Below, piece by piece: positions 62,605 through 64,000 of a DNA stretch of 64,000 nt (within the stretch, counting starts at the first letter, position 1; every line of letters begins with the position of its first letter). Below the pieces are notes generated by a model, which ran no database searches, was not told the DNA's origin, and was given only the letters and a program-made list of their open reading frames with translations. Source of the DNA: Pyrinomonadaceae bacterium (lineage in GTDB: Bacteria > Acidobacteriota > Blastocatellia > Pyrinomonadales > Pyrinomonadaceae). The position numbers were made by a program, and so were the translations under genes. The stretch lies in contig JANQRU010000001.1 of the NCBI GenBank assembly GCA_028284415.1, positions 806,001 through 870,000 of the forward strand, in the 5' to 3' direction.

Positions 62605-64000
62605 TTAATCCGTAATTTCTTTCTTTTTTCCAAGTAGTGCCCAAATATTCAAAGCACCAACGGCGACTTCTGAAACAACTTTTCCCTTTTCGTTTACCAT
62701 AACGGCGGAAGGTGTTCCTGACATTCCGAAAGCTTGGGCAGTTTCACTTTTTTCTTCTAAAAGAATTGGTGATTTCAAATCAAATTCCTTATGAGCTTCT
62801 TCATCACCGCTAGAAAGCAAGATCAAATTTGGTTCGTCTTGCCCCTTTACTTTATCCCATTCACGCAGTTCGTCGAGCATATTGACGCAGTGTGGACAGG
62901 TGGCACTCCAAAAAGCAATGAGTGTTTTCTTTCCTGCTAAGTCTTTGCTTGAAATTTGTTTTCCTTCTAAATCTTCAAGTTCAAAATCAGGAGCTTCTTT
63001 GCCAATTGTAGGCTCAGCACCGTTTTGGGTAGCTTCAATGAATATAAGTTCATCATCAAAACCGTTTTCTTTGATTTTCTCAATCATCTCCTGAATCGCC
63101 GTATCACCAGCCGCAACTTTGCTGGCGATAGTTCCATCAGGGTTTACTAAAAGAGCTGTCGGTGTCCATTTTGCTTTCAGTTCCTCAGCAACTTCTCTAT
63201 CTTCCTGTAAAAGAATAGTTTTGAATGTGTCACCGCCGAATTTTTCTAAGTTTTCTTTGGCTTTTCCGTTGCTGATGAAGACAAAATTTATTTTATCTTT
63301 CAATTCTTCTTGCCAGCTTTCAATTTCAGGCATCAATGATTGGCATGGATTACAACTTGGACTTACAAAAAATAATAAGCTTGGACGACCGACTCCAAAA
63401 ACACTTGTCAAAGTGGTTTGTTTGCCTGTAATGTCTTGTAGTTGAAACTCCGGAACAGGAGAGCCGATGGGCAATCCTTCACTCGGATTTTCAACATCAT
63501 CACGTTCAATCTCTTTGCCGCCTTCGTGAGAAAGCAATTCGATAACTTCTATCCGACGCAAAATCTGCGTTTGTTGTTCTGAAATTTTCTTCAGATAATA
63601 CAAAGCTCCAAACAAAAAACCTATGATTACAACACCAATTATAATCTCCATAAATCCTGTTTCTCCACCTATTCTATTTGTTATATCTAAACCTTGATTT
63701 GCCTGACCAGAAAAAACTAAAAACAAAGATAATACAGCAAAAGCTACATTTCTCAACAAGCTTTTTATGCTGACTGGTTCATTATGTATTTGTCCAAAAC
63801 AGTGACAATCGGGAGCATTTCCCTGTTTCATTTGCCAAAGCATCCCACCAGTAAAAATCAAAAGTAAACCGCTTCCGGCAATCGCTCCAAACCAAGAAAC
63901 TTGCACGAAAAGCAAAGAAATAGCTATTCCAATTTCAGCAATTGGTAAAAATATAGAAAAAGGCTTAGCTAAATTGTCAGGCACACCAAAGCCTCTAACA
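62605..64000 (-). CDS. MauE-like membrane domain fused to two thioredoxin-like (TlpA) domains, 5'-truncated
   Basis: The frame is open to the window edge (codons before GTG 63984 read VRGFG), so the start lies outside; 464 codons are visible. Numbering from that GTG, residues 1-130 are a MauE/DoxX-like four-helix domain with a CHC pair (C60, C62: CHCFGQ). Residues 172-315 form a first TlpA-like domain with CNPC (211-214) and residues 325-455 a second with CPHC (363-366), each with a cis-Pro segment (WTPTALLV, GTPSAVMV). It is likely a membrane-anchored thiol-disulfide relay acting outside the cytoplasm. Confidence 0.88.
   Translation of the reverse strand, partial: VRGFGVPDNLAKPFSIFLPIAEIGIAISLLFVQVSWFGAIAGSGLLLIFTGGMLWQMKQGNAPDCHCFGQIHNEPVSIKSLLRNVAFAVLSLFLVFSGQANQGLDITNRIGGETGFMEIIIGVVIIGFLFGALYYLKKISEQQTQILRRIEVIELLSHEGGKEIERDDVENPSEGLPIGSPVPEFQLQDITGKQTTLTSVFGVGRPSLLFFVSPSCNPCQSLMPEIESWQEELKDKINFVFISNGKAKENLEKFGGDTFKTILLQEDREVAEELKAKWTPTALLVNPDGTIASKVAAGDTAIQEMIEKIKENGFDDELIFIEATQNGAEPTIGKEAPDFELEDLEGKQISSKDLAGKKTLIAFWSATCPHCVNMLDELREWDKVKGQDEPNLILLSSGDEEAHKEFDLKSPILLEEKSETAQAFGMSGTPSAVMVNEKGKVVSEVAVGALNIWALLGKKKEITD

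Noticed and set aside
63984..64000. GTG at 63982-63984 as start of the MauE-TlpA protein
   Set aside because: Upstream codons to the window edge are open and read VRGFG, which suits a DoxX/MauE helix, so the gene is truncated by the window rather than starting here.

Overview
The window is AT-rich bacterial chromosome of about 64 kb. It is densely coded and mostly housekeeping, with no rRNA, tRNA, CRISPR array, transposase or phage gene that I could recognise. Several traits point to Acidobacteriota, probably a low-GC relative of the Blastocatellia/Pyrinomonadaceae. These are a pair of VWFA-related proteins of the acidobacterial type, a TonB-dependent receptor with a carboxypeptidase-regulatory-like N-terminus, DUF5666 repeats, a secretin with a cohesin-like C-terminus, and frequent Asn/Ser/Thr-rich or Glu/Lys-rich linkers. 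The taxonomic call is inference from gene content; no marker search was possible.

Layout. 1-3.9 kb (+): 3' part of an alpha-glucan phosphorylase, a membrane protein, a YtxJ-like bacilliredoxin, a DUF971 protein, a zinc-ribbon protein and an acidic protein. 3.9-6.7 kb: secreted isoaspartyl peptidase (-), CAP-domain protein (+) and an unusual PqqD / Tat-like / cysteine-rich protein (-). 6.9-10.7 kb (-): a tightly coupled five-gene operon of squalene/phytoene synthase, a polyprenyl synthase homologue with damaged aspartate motifs, two tandem secreted paralogues and a small unknown protein. 10.9-14.8 kb (+): coaBC, a family-4 uracil-DNA glycosylase, a membrane protein, a cysteine-free glycosylase paralogue and a Nudix hydrolase. 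14.8-19.1 kb (+): rplM-rpsI, rpsB, tsf, pyrH and frr, with hairpins between several of them.

19.1-28.5 kb (-): LolA-like protein, TonB-dependent receptor and DUF5666 protein; a tandem pair of secreted paralogues, one interrupted by an in-frame TAG; then an ECF sigma / DUF4870 / anti-sigma / bactofilin-like cluster. 28.5-36.3 kb (-): a type II secretion or type IV pilus-like operon (GspF, GspE, secretin, two pseudopilins, PilM-like). 36.5-38.7 kb (+): two VWA proteins. 38.7-41.5 kb (-): a microcompartment shell protein, a CoA-acylating aldehyde dehydrogenase with a long tail, a zinc-ribbon membrane protein and a 31-residue membrane protein. 41.7-44.2 kb (+): RodZ-like protein and guaB. 44.3-57.5 kb, mostly (-): DUF6526 protein, Rrf2 regulator with ABC exporter, ABC-F protein, PpiC/SurA-like lipoprotein, rpmB (+), ridA, rel, a lipoprotein and a tonB-exbB-exbD-exbD operon. 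58-64 kb (-): secF, secD, yajC, tgt and a MauE-TlpA-TlpA fusion that runs off the window.

Some genes fit together functionally. TonB/ExbB/ExbD can energise the 19.9-22.9 kb receptor. SecDF-YajC supports export of the many signal-peptide proteins. The shell protein and aldehyde dehydrogenase look like a minimal or satellite microcompartment locus. The most unusual items are the PqqD-Tat-knottin-like protein, the lesion-bearing enzyme paralogues (prenyl synthase, glycosylase), the interrupted secreted gene and the minimal microcompartment locus.
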